DNA of 64,000 bases from Pseudomonadota bacterium (GCA_029779845.1 JAKOZT010000032.1:62001-126000); one strand, 5' to 3'; positions 40,789 through 52,293 are shown, counted from the stretch's first letter. Notes: a model not told the origin generated them from the letters alone. A program made the numbers and translations.

Positions 40789-41850
40789 ATGAGAGCCGCC
40801 TTGCTTCCCGATGCGGCGCGCCGCCGCTTCGCCGCGCTCGCCGGCCTGACGCTGTGCGCCGCGGCCTGGCCGCGCGTGCTGCGCGCGGCCAACGGCGTGG
40901 TGCGCATCCAGGGCGCGCGCGAGCTGATGGGCACGCGCGTCGACCTGATCGCCGAAGGCCGCGACGGCGCGATGCTCTCCGAAGCGATCGCGCATGCCTT
41001 CGGCGTGATGCAGCGCCAAGCCGCGCTGATGAGCCACTACAGCGGCGCCAGCGGCACCGCCGCGATCGGCCTGGCCGCGGGCCTGCAGCCGGTGAAGAGC
41101 GCGCCCGAGCTGATGGCGGTGCTGCGCCAGGCGCAGGCCGTGTCGCAGCGCAGCGGCGGCGCCTTCGACGCCACCATCGGCAGCGCCGGGCGCTGGCATT
41201 TCGACCCCGCGCAGCCGCGCCGGCCCTCGGCGGACGAAGTGGCGCAAGGCCTGCCGCTGGTGAACTGGCGCGACCTGCTGCTCGATCAACGCGCCGGCAC
41301 CGCGATGCTGCGCCGGCGCGGCATGCGGCTGGACCTGGGCGGCATCGCCAAGCTGCCCATCCTCGACGCCGGATTGCAGGCGCTGCGCGAGGCCGGCATC
41401 GAACGCGCGCTGGTCAACGGCGGCGGCGACGTGCTGGCGATCGCGCGCGACGACCAGCCCGCCTGGCGCGTCGGCGTGCGCGACCCGAACCGGCCCGCGC
41501 AGGTGCTGGGCGTGCTGGCGCTCAAACGCGGCGTGCTCGCCTCCTCGGGCGACTACCTGCGCTGCTTCGAGCAGGGCGGGCAGCGCCTGCACCACATCAT
41601 CGACCCGCGCAGCGGCGCGCCCACGCAGGGCGCGCACGGCGTCACGCTGCTGGCCGAGCGCGTCGAGGACGTCAACGGCTTCGGCGCTGCCGCGATGGTG
41701 ATGAACGACAACGCCGCGCGCACGCTGTTCGAGCTGATGCCGGGCGTGAAGGCGCTGATCGCGCGGCGCGACGGCAGCCTGTGGGCCTCGCCCGGCCTGC
41801 CGCTGCAGGCCGCGCTCAGCGCCGAAGGGCTGCCGCTGGCGAGCGGCTGA
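40789..41850 (+). CDS. nosX: FAD:protein FMN transferase (ApbE/NosX)
   Basis: 353 residues, periplasmic. The N terminus has a signal with arginines (RRRFAALAGLTLCAAAWPRVLRA). ApbE features are MGTRVDLIAEG, GGAFDATIG, RRGMRLDLGGIAKLPILDA, ALVNGGGDVLAI, and SSGDYLRCF with HHIIDPRSGAP. The enzyme uses FAD to attach FMN to a Thr of target proteins; the likely client here is NosR, whose ATGATVT-type site is encoded in the divergent operon. It follows the cytochrome gene by 8 bases. Confidence 0.92.
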   Translation: MRAALLPDAARRRFAALAGLTLCAAAWPRVLRAANGVVRIQGARELMGTRVDLIAEGRDGAMLSEAIAHAFGVMQRQAALMSHYSGASGTAAIGLAAGLQPVKSAPELMAVLRQAQAVSQRSGGAFDATIGSAGRWHFDPAQPRRPSADEVAQGLPLVNWRDLLLDQRAGTAMLRRRGMRLDLGGIAKLPILDAGLQALREAGIERALVNGGGDVLAIARDDQPAWRVGVRDPNRPAQVLGVLALKRGVLASSGDYLRCFEQGGQRLHHIIDPRSGAPTQGAHGVTLLAERVEDVNGFGAAAMVMNDNAARTLFELMPGVKALIARRDGSLWASPGLPLQAALSAEGLPLASG

Positions 41851-41856
41851 CAGAAC

Positions 41857-41879
41857 CCGTTCGCCCTGAGCCCGAACGG
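41857..41879. terminator. hairpin between convergent nosX and the DUF218 gene
   Basis: CCGTTCG (41857-41863) and CGAACGG (41873-41879) form a 7-bp stem. The core GTTCGCCCTGAGC resembles a short palindromic repeat often scattered through Burkholderiales genomes (from memory). It could act as a bidirectional terminator; there is no T-run. Confidence 0.4.
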
Positions 41880-41897
41880 AATCCATGCAAGTGGGGT

Positions 41898-42716
41898 TCA
41901 AGCCCCGAACCAGCGCCCCATCAGTTCGTGCGCGATCTCGCGCACGGTCAATGCGCCCTGCGTGCTCGGCAGCCAGGCCATCGGCGCGTTGAGCATCGTG
42001 TTCATCACGTCCACCGGCGCGGCCTCGAAGACGATGCCGCTGCCGGCGGCGGCTTCCTGGAAGGCGCGCAGCGCACGCGGCAGGTGGCGCTGGTGGCTCA
42101 CCAGCAGCACGCGCCGGATGCCCTGCTCCTTGAACAAGGCGACGCTGTAGATGGCGTTCTCGCGCGTGTCGCGCGAGCGTTCCTCGGCCCACTTGAGCGG
42201 CCGGCCGAATTCCTGCTGCGCGATGCGCGCGGCGATCTGCGCCTCCGGCGTGACCACCGCGCCGCCCAGCGCCCAGCCGACGCCGCCGCTGTAGCCCAGC
42301 GGCGCGCCGGTCTCGCGGGCGAGCCAGACGCCGTAGCGCAGCCGCTCGAGCGAATTGGCGTTGAGGTTGCTGACGCCGTACTCGGGCGAGAACGGCCGGC
42401 TGCCGCCGCCCAGCACCAGGATCGCGACCGGCTCGCGCGCCTTGACGGCCGCACGCCAGGCCTCGACGCGCTCGTGCGACAACGCCGCCGGCGGGCGCAG
42501 CGCGTAGTCCGACAGCAGCCGCGCGAAGCCCATCGTGGAGCACAGCCCGAGCAGCAGCGCGCCGCTGATCACCAGCAGCCAGCCCCAGCCGCGGCGCGCG
42601 AACGCGACGCGCGTGCCGATCAGCATCAGCACGATGAAGGGCACGGGCGGCAGCAGCAGCGCGTCGATCTGGGGCTTCCAGGCGGCGCCGCCGAGCAGGG
42701 TGAGCAGGTCGTTCAC
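41898..42716 (-). CDS. YdcF/ElyC-like DUF218 membrane protein
   Basis: 272 residues from GTG 42716, the only reasonable initiator before the first conserved helix; no clear ribosome site. Two N-terminal helices (about residues 23-40 and 47-65) precede a DUF218 domain with AILVLGGGSRPFSPEYG, RLRYGVWLARETGAPLGYSGG, WAEERSRDTRENAIYSV and GIRRVLLVSHQRHLPRALRAF. Relatives (ElyC, SanA) affect peptidoglycan or envelope integrity in enterobacteria. It is convergent with nosX and divergent from the DUF748 gene. Confidence 0.87.
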   Translation of the reverse strand: MNDLLTLLGGAAWKPQIDALLLPPVPFIVLMLIGTRVAFARRGWGWLLVISGALLLGLCSTMGFARLLSDYALRPPAALSHERVEAWRAAVKAREPVAILVLGGGSRPFSPEYGVSNLNANSLERLRYGVWLARETGAPLGYSGGVGWALGGAVVTPEAQIAARIAQQEFGRPLKWAEERSRDTRENAIYSVALFKEQGIRRVLLVSHQRHLPRALRAFQEAAAGSGIVFEAAPVDVMNTMLNAPMAWLPSTQGALTVREIAHELMGRWFGA

Positions 42717-42798
42717 GGTTCGGACGGGGTGGGTGGACGAGGACGACCGGCGATTGTGCAGGACGGGCCGCCGCCGCCCTGGTGCAGACTTCACGCCC

Positions 42799-45700
42799 AT
42801 GCCGATCGCCTTGCCCTCCCGAATCCGTTTCCTGCGCGGCGCCGCCGTCGCCGTGCTCGCGCTGCTGGCGCTGTGGCTGCTGCTCTGGCTGGCGGTGCCG
42901 CCCATCCTCAAATCGCAGGCGCAGCAGCGTCTGGGCGACCTGCTGGGGCGGCCGGTGAGCATCGGCGAGGTCGACTTCCGGCCCTGGAGCCTGGAGCTGA
43001 CGCTGCGCGAGCTCAGCATCGGCGGCCCGCCCGGCGCCGAGCGCCCGCTGCTGCGCGCCGCGCGCGCCCACGTCGACGCCGACATGGCCTCGCTGTGGCG
43101 GCGCGCGCCGGTGCTGGCGGCGCTCGAAGTCGATGGGCTGCAGGTCAACGTGACGCACCTCGAGCCGGGCCGTTACGACATCGACGACCTGCTGGCGCGC
43201 TTCGCCCCCGATCCCGCCGCGCCGCCCTCCGAGCCGGCGCGCTTCGCGCTGCACAACCTGCGCCTCGCCGACGCCACGCTGCGCTTCGACGACCGCCCCG
43301 CCGCGCGTGTGCACAGCGTCGAGGCCTTGCAGCTGGCGCTGCCCTTCGTCTCCAACCTGCCGGCCGACGTGGCGGTGACGGTGCAGCCGCACCTGGCGTT
43401 CCGGCTCGATGGGGCGGCCTTCGACAGCGGGGCATCGGCCTTGCCGTTCGCCGAGCGGCGCAGCGGTGAACTGCACTTGAAGATTGCCGATCTCGACCTC
43501 GCGCGCTATGCCGTCTACCTGCCCGCCGCCGTGCCGCTGCGCCTGCAACGCGGCCGGTTGTCGACCGACCTGGCGCTGCGCTTCGAGCAGCCTCCCGGCG
43601 GTGCGCCGAGCGTGTCGCTCAGCGGCAGCAGCGCGCTGAAGGACATCGCGCTGGCCGACCCCGCCGGCGCGCCGCTGCTGGCCTGGGAGCAACTGCAGGT
43701 GGACGCGCGCGACGTGCAGCCGCTGGCGCAGCGCGTCGCGCTCGCGGCGGTGAGGCTCTCCGGCGCGCAAGTGCATCTGGCGCGTGATGCGAGCGGGCGG
43801 CTCAATCTGCCGCCAGCGGCTGCATCTGCCTCTGCGCCAGCCGCGACGGCCTCCGCGCCGGCCGGCCCGGCCTGGCAAGCGAGCATCGACAAGCTGGACG
43901 TCAGCGATGCGCGCGTGCGCTGGAACGATGCCGCGGTGCGCCCCGCCGCCGCCTTGCAGCTCGAAGGCGTGCAAGTGCGCGGCGAGAAGCTCGCCTGGCC
44001 GGCGCGCGCAGCGATGCCGGTGTCGCTCGAAGCCACGCTGCGCGGGCAGGCCGATGCGGCCAAGCCGGCCGGGCGCCTGGCCGTTCAGGCGGGCGTCGCC
44101 GAGACAGCGGCCGAAGGCAGCGTCACGCTCGACGATCTCGCGCTCGGCGAACTGGCGCCGTACCTGGCCGGCGTGCTGAAGCCGCGCCTCGATGGGCGCG
44201 CCAGCCTGAAGGGCCGCTTCGAGTGGAGCGCGGATGCCTCGGCGCCCAAGACCACTCTGCTGCTCGACGAACTGGCGCTCGACGAGTTGAAGCTCCCGGG
44301 TGCGCTGACGCTGCAACGCCTCGCGCTCGCGCCGGCGAAGCTCGACCTGCTGGCGCGCCAGGTCGAGCTGGGCAAGCTGACGCTGGATCGCCCCGCCGTC
44401 GAACTGGCGCGCGACGAGCAAGGCCGCTGGAACCTCGCCGCGCTGCTGGTGGCGGGCGATGCGCCGCCGCCATCGCGCGAAACGAACGCCGCGCCGCCGT
44501 GGAAGCTGCGCCTCTCGGAACTGCAGCTCGACGGCGGCCGCGTGCGCCTGGCCGACCGCTACGCCAGCGGCCGCGCCGCCGAGACGCCGCTGCGCATCGA
44601 GGCCACCGCGCTGCGCGCGCGCGTCAACGATTTCGCCTGGCCCTCGGGCCAAGGCGTCGCGCCGGCACGTGTGCAGCTCGCCGGCCGCGTCGACAGTGGT
44701 TCCATCGACTGGAACGGCCGCGTCGCGCCCGAGCCGCTGCTGGCCGCGGGCCGGCTGCGCATCGAACGTTTTCCGGTCCATGCCTTCGAGGCTTACTTCG
44801 CCGACCAGACGCCGCTCGCGCTGCTGCGCGCCGAAGCGGGCTGGAACGGCGAGATCGACGTGCGCCAGTCCGCCGCGGGCTGGACGGTCAAGGCGAATGG
44901 CGACGCACGCCTGGCCGACCTGCGCCTGCACACGCGCAACGAAGGCGGTGCGGCCGGCGACGAACTGCTGAGCTGGCAGCGCTTCACGCTCGACGGCGTG
45001 CGCTTCGTGATGGCGCCGCAGGCGACGCCGCAGCTCGACATCCGCGAGGCGGCGCTGAACGACTTCTTCGCGCGGCTGGTGGTCACCGAGCAGGGCCGGT
45101 TGAATCTGCGCAGCGCGGCGGCGGCCGAGCCGGCGGCGTCGGCGGCATCGGCAGCCAGCGCGCCGGCACCCGCAGCCTCCGCTCCGGCAACGAGTCAGGA
45201 ACCGCCGATCGCGCTCTCGGTCGGCGGCGTCAAGCTCGCCAACGGCCGCGTCGATTTCGCCGACCACTTCATCCGCCCCAACTACAGCGCGCAGCTCACC
45301 GAGCTGAACGGCTCACTGGGCGCGTTCCGCTCCGGCTCGCACGAGATGGCCGCGCTGGAACTGCGCGGGCGCGCCGCCGGCACCGCGCTGCTGGACATTC
45401 GCGGCGCGCTGAATCCGACCGCCGACCCGCTGGCGCTGGACATCCAGGCCAAGGCCACCGACCTCGAACTCGCGCCGCTCTCGCCCTACGCGGGCAAGTA
45501 CGCCGGCTACGCGATCGAGCGCGGCAAGCTGAGCATGCAGGTGGCCTACAAGATCGCGCCCGACGGCAAGCTCGAAGCGCGCAACCAGGTGATCCTCAAC
45601 CAGCTCACCTTCGGCGACAAGGTCGATTCGCCCGACGCCACCAAGCTGCCGGTGCTGCTGGCCGTCGCGCTGCTGAAGGACCGCAACGGCGTGATCGACA

Positions 45701-46392
45701 TCGACCTGCCGATCAGCGGCTCGATCAACGACCCGCAGTTCAGCGTCTTCGGCATCGTGCTGAAGGTGATCGGCAACCTGCTCGCCAAGGCGCTGACCGC
45801 GCCGTTCGCGCTGCTCGCCGGCGGCGGCGGCGAAGACCTGAGCGTGGTCGAGTTCAGGCCCGGCACGGCGCTGATCGGCGAGGCCGGCGCGGCCACGCTC
45901 GACAAGGTGGCCAAGGCGCTGGCCGAGCGCGACGCGCTGAAGATGACCGTCACCGGCAGCGCCGACGCCGCCGCCGAGCGCGAGGCCTGGCAGCGCGCGA
46001 CGCTGGAGGCGCGGCTGCTGGCCGAGCGCCGCCGCGAGCTGCTGCGGGGCGGTGCGCCGGCCGCCGATGCCGACGCGCTCGCCACGCTCGACGAAGCGAC
46101 GCGCACGCGGGTGCTGAAGGAGGTCTACCGCAGCACCGACTTGCCCGACAAACCGCGCAACGCGCTCGGCTTCGCGCGCGACATCCCGCCGGCCGAGATG
46201 GCGGCGCTGCTGCAGCGGCGCATCGCCGTCGGCCCCGACGCAATGCGCGAGCTGGCCTTGCAGCGCGGCCTGGCGGTGCGCGACGCGCTGCTCGCCAAGG
46301 GACTGCCCGGCGAGCGCGTGTTCCTCGCCGCGCCCAGGCTCGGCGAGGAAGGCGGCGCGGCGCGCGCGCTGCTGTCGCTGTCGACGAAATGA
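42799..46392 (+). CDS. giant AsmA-like DUF748 protein
   Basis: 1197 residues. An N-terminal helix anchors it in the inner membrane (RGAAVAVLALLALWLLLWLAV). It is followed by a long repetitive beta-rich region with LLGRPVSIGEVDFRPWSLELTLREL at the start, the hallmark of DUF748/AsmA-like proteins, and two Ala/Pro/Ser linkers. The last 200 residues have GSINDPQFSVFGIVLKVIGNLL, then an OmpA-like segment (DLSVVEFRPGTALIGEAGAATL). AsmA-like proteins (TamB, YhdP) form bridges that carry phospholipids to the outer membrane; a similar role is possible here. Confidence 0.88.
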   Translation: MPIALPSRIRFLRGAAVAVLALLALWLLLWLAVPPILKSQAQQRLGDLLGRPVSIGEVDFRPWSLELTLRELSIGGPPGAERPLLRAARAHVDADMASLWRRAPVLAALEVDGLQVNVTHLEPGRYDIDDLLARFAPDPAAPPSEPARFALHNLRLADATLRFDDRPAARVHSVEALQLALPFVSNLPADVAVTVQPHLAFRLDGAAFDSGASALPFAERRSGELHLKIADLDLARYAVYLPAAVPLRLQRGRLSTDLALRFEQPPGGAPSVSLSGSSALKDIALADPAGAPLLAWEQLQVDARDVQPLAQRVALAAVRLSGAQVHLARDASGRLNLPPAAASASAPAATASAPAGPAWQASIDKLDVSDARVRWNDAAVRPAAALQLEGVQVRGEKLAWPARAAMPVSLEATLRGQADAAKPAGRLAVQAGVAETAAEGSVTLDDLALGELAPYLAGVLKPRLDGRASLKGRFEWSADASAPKTTLLLDELALDELKLPGALTLQRLALAPAKLDLLARQVELGKLTLDRPAVELARDEQGRWNLAALLVAGDAPPPSRETNAAPPWKLRLSELQLDGGRVRLADRYASGRAAETPLRIEATALRARVNDFAWPSGQGVAPARVQLAGRVDSGSIDWNGRVAPEPLLAAGRLRIERFPVHAFEAYFADQTPLALLRAEAGWNGEIDVRQSAAGWTVKANGDARLADLRLHTRNEGGAAGDELLSWQRFTLDGVRFVMAPQATPQLDIREAALNDFFARLVVTEQGRLNLRSAAAAEPAASAASAASAPAPAASAPATSQEPPIALSVGGVKLANGRVDFADHFIRPNYSAQLTELNGSLGAFRSGSHEMAALELRGRAAGTALLDIRGALNPTADPLALDIQAKATDLELAPLSPYAGKYAGYAIERGKLSMQVAYKIAPDGKLEARNQVILNQLTFGDKVDSPDATKLPVLLAVALLKDRNGVIDIDLPISGSINDPQFSVFGIVLKVIGNLLAKALTAPFALLAGGGGEDLSVVEFRPGTALIGEAGAATLDKVAKALAERDALKMTVTGSADAAAEREAWQRATLEARLLAERRRELLRGGAPAADADALATLDEATRTRVLKEVYRSTDLPDKPRNALGFARDIPPAEMAALLQRRIAVGPDAMRELALQRGLAVRDALLAKGLPGERVFLAAPRLGEEGGAARALLSLSTK

Positions 46393-46395
46393 AGT

Positions 46396-48321
<1,926 letters not shown>

Positions 48322-48530
48322 GATTCGTCTCCTGTGCGGCCGCGGTGCATGCCGGCGGCCGTCGTTGATGGCTTGAGGTCGCGCAAGTTAACAAACCGCC
48401 CCGGGTGCTGCAAGTGACCAGTTCCTGCACAGCGGCGCGGCGCAGCTGGCGTGCTGCTGCACAGATCGCGTGCCCGCCCGCCCGGGCGGGCGCAGGGAGA
48501 CCGGCAAGCCGCATGAGGGTCTGCCCGCAG

Positions 48531-48546
48531 TGGCATGGCCGTTGCA
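48531..48546 (+). promoter_or_regulatory. sigma-54 promoter (-24/-12) of the dehydrogenase-cytochrome pair
   Basis: TGGCATGGCCGTTGCA matches the consensus TGGCAC-N5-TTGCW with the GG (48532-48533) and GC (48544-48545) separated by exactly 10 bp. It lies 68 bp upstream of the ATG at 48615. Upstream, CTGCACAG occurs twice and GTGCTGCAAG once between 48405 and 48465, possible binding sites for the divergent activator. Apart from these, the 293-bp gap holds nothing I can identify. Confidence 0.8.
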
Positions 48547-48614
48547 GTCCACCTGCCGCCGCGCACGCCGTGCGACGGCCCATTGATGAAGACCACAAGA
48601 CGCAGGAGACAAAC

Positions 48615-49904
48615 ATGCCCCGTTCGAAGTTCGGTCCCGCCCTCGTGTCGCTGGCCGCCGCCGCGTGCCTCGCCGCGCCGGCGCAGGCCCAGCCCAACAT
48701 CGAGAAGCTCAAGCAGATGAAGGTCGCGACCACCGACCTGAACATCCCGCTGGTGCCGCAGGAGGGCCGCAACGCCGCGGCGATCCGCGAGAACCTCAAG
48801 CGCATCAAGCTGCCGCCCGGCTTCAGGATCGACCTGTTCGCGGTGGTGCCCGACGCGCGCCACATGGCCGTCGCGCCCTCCACCAACATGCTGTTCGTCG
48901 GCACGCGCAAGACGACGGTGTGGGCCGTCACCGACCGCAACTCCGACGGCATCGCCGACGAGGTGAAGTCCTTCGCGCCGAGCCTGAAGTTCACCAACCC
49001 GAACGGCGTGTGCTGGACCAAGGACGGCTTCCTGGTCGTCGCCGAGCACAACCGCGTGCTGAACTTCCCGGCCGCCGAGTTCTTCTACGAAGGCCCCGAC
49101 GTCGCGGTGATCGAGGTGGTGGGCCAGGGCAAGCTGGTGCCGCCGGAAGAGGAGTCGTACAACCACGGCGCGCGCACCTGCCGCGTCAGCGACGACGGCA
49201 AGCTCTACGTCACGCTCGGCCAGCCCTACAACGTGCAGCCCAGGGACAAGGTGGCGCTGTACGAGCAGCTCGGCATCGGCGGCATGGTGCGCATGGACCC
49301 GTTCGACGGCTCCAAGCGCGAGGTGGTGGCGCGCGGCGTGCGCAACTCGGTGGGCATGGACATCAACCCGAAGGACAAGACCGTCTGGTTCACCGACAAC
49401 CAGACCGACGGCATGGGCGACGACACGCCGCCCGGCGAGCTGAACCGCGTCACCAAGGCGGGCGGCGAGCACTTCGGCTATCCGTACATCCACGGCAACA
49501 GCGTGCAGATCGCCGGCACCGCGGCCGCGCCCGACCTGAAGGACATGAAGCCGCCCGCGCAGTGGACCAAGCCGCAGGTGGAGTTCCCGGCGCACCAGGC
49601 GCAGCTCGGCATGACCTTCTACAACGGCAGGATGTTCCCGGCGGCGTACCAGGGCGGCATCTTCGTCGCCGCGCACGGCTCGTGGAACCGCACCAAGGCC
49701 AGCGGCGGGCTGGTCAACTTCGTCTCGCTGAAGGCCGACGGCACGGCCGACAAGAGCACGGTGTTCGCCGAAGGCTGGCTCGACAGCGAGACCGGCACCT
49801 ACCGCGGCCGCCCGGTCGACGTGGCGGTGATGAAGGACGGCTCGCTGCTGGTGTCGGACGACTACGCCGGCGCGATCTACCGCATCACCTACGCGGCTCC
49901 GTGA
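48615..49904 (+). CDS. sorbosone dehydrogenase-like periplasmic beta-propeller protein
   Basis: 429 residues with a Sec signal (PRSKFGPALVSLAAAACLAAPAQA). The propeller belongs to the PQQ-dependent glucose/sorbosone dehydrogenase family: LPPGFRIDLFAVVPDARHMAV, MLFVGTRKTTVWAV, ARGVRNSVGMDINPKDKTVWFTDNQTDGMGDD, PPGELNRVTKAGGEHFGYPYIHG, IFVAAHGSWNRTKASG and the closing VSDDYAGAIYRITY. Such enzymes oxidise sugars or alcohols in the periplasm and pass electrons to a cytochrome. The next gene encodes one and its start overlaps this stop. The real substrate is unknown. Confidence 0.87.
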   Translation: MPRSKFGPALVSLAAAACLAAPAQAQPNIEKLKQMKVATTDLNIPLVPQEGRNAAAIRENLKRIKLPPGFRIDLFAVVPDARHMAVAPSTNMLFVGTRKTTVWAVTDRNSDGIADEVKSFAPSLKFTNPNGVCWTKDGFLVVAEHNRVLNFPAAEFFYEGPDVAVIEVVGQGKLVPPEEESYNHGARTCRVSDDGKLYVTLGQPYNVQPRDKVALYEQLGIGGMVRMDPFDGSKREVVARGVRNSVGMDINPKDKTVWFTDNQTDGMGDDTPPGELNRVTKAGGEHFGYPYIHGNSVQIAGTAAAPDLKDMKPPAQWTKPQVEFPAHQAQLGMTFYNGRMFPAAYQGGIFVAAHGSWNRTKASGGLVNFVSLKADGTADKSTVFAEGWLDSETGTYRGRPVDVAVMKDGSLLVSDDYAGAIYRITYAAP

Positions 49905-50239
49905 GGGGCGGGCTGCGGTCGATGCCGCTGGTGTTGCTGGCCGGCGCCGCGCTGACGATGAGCAGCGCGGCGCAGGCCGGCGACGCCGCGGCGGGGCGGC
50001 AGAAGGCGGCGCAGGTGTGCGCCGTCTGCCACGGCGCCAACGGCCTGGCCGTGGCGCCGGAGACGCCCAACCTGGCCGGCGAGCCCGAGGGCTACATCGC
50101 CCGCCAGCTGCGCGCCTTTCGCAGCGGCAAGCGCCAGCACGAGGTGATGGCGGTGATCGCCAAGGGCCTGAGCGACGAGGAGATCGACAACCTCGCGGCG
50201 TGGTTCAACTCGATCAAGCTGACGGCGACGGTGCCTTGA
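49901..50239 (+). CDS. small class I cytochrome c
   Basis: 112 residues from GTG 49901, which overlaps the dehydrogenase stop (GTGA) and supplies the two arginines needed for a normal signal peptide (VRGGLRSMPLVLLAGAALTM); ATG 49922 is the alternative. The mature protein has CAVCHGANG, LAGEPEGYIARQLRAFRSGKR and a Met in HEVMAVIAKGL, as in c4/c553-like cytochromes. It is the likely electron acceptor of the coupled sorbosone dehydrogenase-like protein. Confidence 0.88.
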   Translation: MRGGLRSMPLVLLAGAALTMSSAAQAGDAAAGRQKAAQVCAVCHGANGLAVAPETPNLAGEPEGYIARQLRAFRSGKRQHEVMAVIAKGLSDEEIDNLAAWFNSIKLTATVP

Positions 50240-50276
50240 AGCGCCGGCACGGGCACGGCGGGCAGAATCGCCCGCG

Positions 50277-51698
50277 ATGCCCGTGCTCGACCGCTTCTCG
50301 TTCCGCCACCTGCTGCTGGTGGCCTTCCTGCTGATCGCCGCGCTGCTCGGCGGCGCGGCGCTGCGCGGGCTGTTCACGCTCGAAGACCTGCTGCTGCGCA
50401 GCGGCGCGGGCGCGCGCGCCGCGGTGGCCGAGACGGCGGCGGTGCAGCAGCTCGGCGAGCGCACCGTGGCGATGGAGCGCGCCGCGCGCCAGTACCTCGT
50501 GCTCGACGACCCGGGGCTGCGCCAGCGCTTCGACGAGGCCGCGCGCGAGGCCGAGGCGGCGCTGCAGCAGCTCGAAGGCATCGCCGCGATCGCCGCCGAG
50601 CGCGCGCGCTGGGGCGAACTGCTGGCCGAGGTGCGCGCGCAGCTGCGCGGCGAGGCGGCCACGCTGCCGGCGCGCGAGGCCGCGCTGGCGCAGGCCTTTC
50701 GCGGCCTCGACGAGCTGGGCCGGCGCATGGCCGAGCAGACGCGCCGCGCCGCCGACGCGCGCAACCGCACGCTGCTGGCCGAGCTGGACGCCGGCCGCGC
50801 GCAGCTGGGCCGGCAGATGCTCGCCGCGATCGCAGTGGCGGTGCTGCTCGCGCTCGGCTTCGGCCTCTGGCTGGCGCGCCCGCTGCGGCGCCTGGAGGCG
50901 GCGGTCGAGCGGCTCGGCGAGAACCGCCTCGACGAGCCGATCGGCATCGCCGGGCCGGTGGACGTGCGCGCGCTCGGGCGCCGCCTCGAATGGCTGCGCC
51001 TGCGCCTGCTCGAGCTGGACGCCGACAAGTCGCGCTTCCTGCGCCACGTCTCGCACGAGCTGAAGACGCCGCTGGCCGCGCTGCGCGAGGGCGTGGCGCT
51101 GCTCGACGAGGGCGTGGCCGGCGCGCTCAGCGAGGGCCAGCGCGAGGTGGCGCGTATCCTGCGGGACAACACCGCGGTGCTGCAGGCGCAGATCGAGGGC
51201 CTGCTGCGCTTCAACGCCGCCGCCTTCGAAGCGCGCCGGCTGGCGCGCCGCCGCGCCGACCTGAAGGCGCTGGTGGCCGACTGCGTGCAGCGCCAGCGCC
51301 TGCAATGGCGCGCGCGCCAGATCGAGGTGCGCATCGAGGGCGAGGCGCTGACGGCCGAGGTCGACCCCGACAAGCTCGGCATCGCGCTCGGTAACCTCTT
51401 GTCCAACGCGATCCGCTTCAGCCCGCCGCGCGCTACGATCCGCTGGCGCATCGCGCGCCACGGCGGCCGCGCCGTCATCGACATCGCCGACGAAGGCCCC
51501 GGCGTGGCGGCGGCGGACCGGGCGCGCATCTTCGAGCCGTTCTACCGCGGCGAGCTGCAGCCGGCCGACGCGCCGCGCGGCAGCGGTCTCGGACTGTCGA
51601 TCGTGCACGAGGTCGTCACCGCGCACGGCGGCCGCATCGAGCTGCTGGCCGAAGGGCCGGGAGCGCATTTCCACATCGAACTTCCCCATGATCGTTAG
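50277..51698 (+). CDS. glrK: sensor histidine kinase, GlrK/QseE type
   Basis: 473 residues. Helix 1 is at about 11-32 (LLLVAFLLIAALLGGAALRGL), then a helical periplasmic sensor rich in Ala/Glu/Arg, helix 2 at about 180-202 (MLAAIAVAVLLALGFGLWLA) and a HAMP region. The kinase core has FLRHVSHELKTPLAAL (His260), GNLLSNAIRFSP (N box), DIADEGPGV and GSGLGLSIVHEVV. It is followed by a lipoprotein gene and a sigma-54 response regulator gene, the qseE-qseG-qseF order. Overlaps the next gene by 11 bp. Confidence 0.92.
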   Translation: MPVLDRFSFRHLLLVAFLLIAALLGGAALRGLFTLEDLLLRSGAGARAAVAETAAVQQLGERTVAMERAARQYLVLDDPGLRQRFDEAAREAEAALQQLEGIAAIAAERARWGELLAEVRAQLRGEAATLPAREAALAQAFRGLDELGRRMAEQTRRAADARNRTLLAELDAGRAQLGRQMLAAIAVAVLLALGFGLWLARPLRRLEAAVERLGENRLDEPIGIAGPVDVRALGRRLEWLRLRLLELDADKSRFLRHVSHELKTPLAALREGVALLDEGVAGALSEGQREVARILRDNTAVLQAQIEGLLRFNAAAFEARRLARRRADLKALVADCVQRQRLQWRARQIEVRIEGEALTAEVDPDKLGIALGNLLSNAIRFSPPRATIRWRIARHGGRAVIDIADEGPGVAAADRARIFEPFYRGELQPADAPRGSGLGLSIVHEVVTAHGGRIELLAEGPGAHFHIELPHDR

Positions 51699-52293
51699 AC
51701 GACCGGCTTTGCCACTGGCCCTGATCGCCGCGCTGCTGCTGGCGGCGGGCTGCGTGCAGCCGCCGCTGCCCGCATCGGCGGCGCCGGCCTGCCCGGCGGC
51801 CGCGCCTTGCGAGCCCACGCCGGCCGACGCCGCGGCGCGCCGGCTGCTGTCCTACCACGAGCAACTGCGCCCGCTGGCCAACGCCGAGCTGGCCGCCGAG
51901 CTGGCGCGCCAGAACGCCGCCTACGCCGCCTCGGGCAACGCGCCGGGCGCGGCGCTGGAGCTGGCGCTGGTGCTGGCGCAGACGCGCAACAGCGCCGACA
52001 CGGCGCGGGCGCTCGGCCTCGTCGAGCCGATCGCGCGCAACCCGACGCCCGAGCAGCAGCCCTGGCAGGCGCTGGCGCGGCTGCTGCACGCGCGCATCGC
52101 CGAGCAGCGCCGCCTGGAGGACCAGCTCGAACGTCAGGGCGCGCAGCTGCGCGAGAGCCAGCGCAGCGTGCAGCAGCTCAACGAGAAGCTCGAAGCGCTC
52201 AAGGCCATCGAGCGCAGCCTGAACAACCGCGCCGCGCCGGCCGCCTCCGCGCCGGCGCCGAGTGTGCCGCCCGCCTCGGCGGCGCGGCCCTGA
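51688..52293 (+). CDS. qseG: QseG-like lipoprotein
   Basis: 201 residues. The signal has a lipobox (LLLAAGCVQ, lipidated Cys at about 22). The mature part is helical (LLSYHEQLRPLANAELAAEL; AALELALVLAQTRNSADTARA) with a C-terminal coiled coil (RRLEDQLERQGAQLRESQRS) and a Pro/Ala tail. Its place between kinase and regulator genes is the position of QseG, an outer-membrane lipoprotein that in E. coli influences the QseE kinase. Sequence similarity was judged by layout only. Confidence 0.8.
   Translation: MIVRRPALPLALIAALLLAAGCVQPPLPASAAPACPAAAPCEPTPADAAARRLLSYHEQLRPLANAELAAELARQNAAYAASGNAPGAALELALVLAQTRNSADTARALGLVEPIARNPTPEQQPWQALARLLHARIAEQRRLEDQLERQGAQLRESQRSVQQLNEKLEALKAIERSLNNRAAPAASAPAPSVPPASAARP

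Noticed and set aside
40756-45267. 1500-codon minus-strand open frame spanning nosX, the DUF218 gene and the DUF748 gene
   Set aside because: It runs antisense or out of frame through three genes with recognisable domains and shows no motif of its own.
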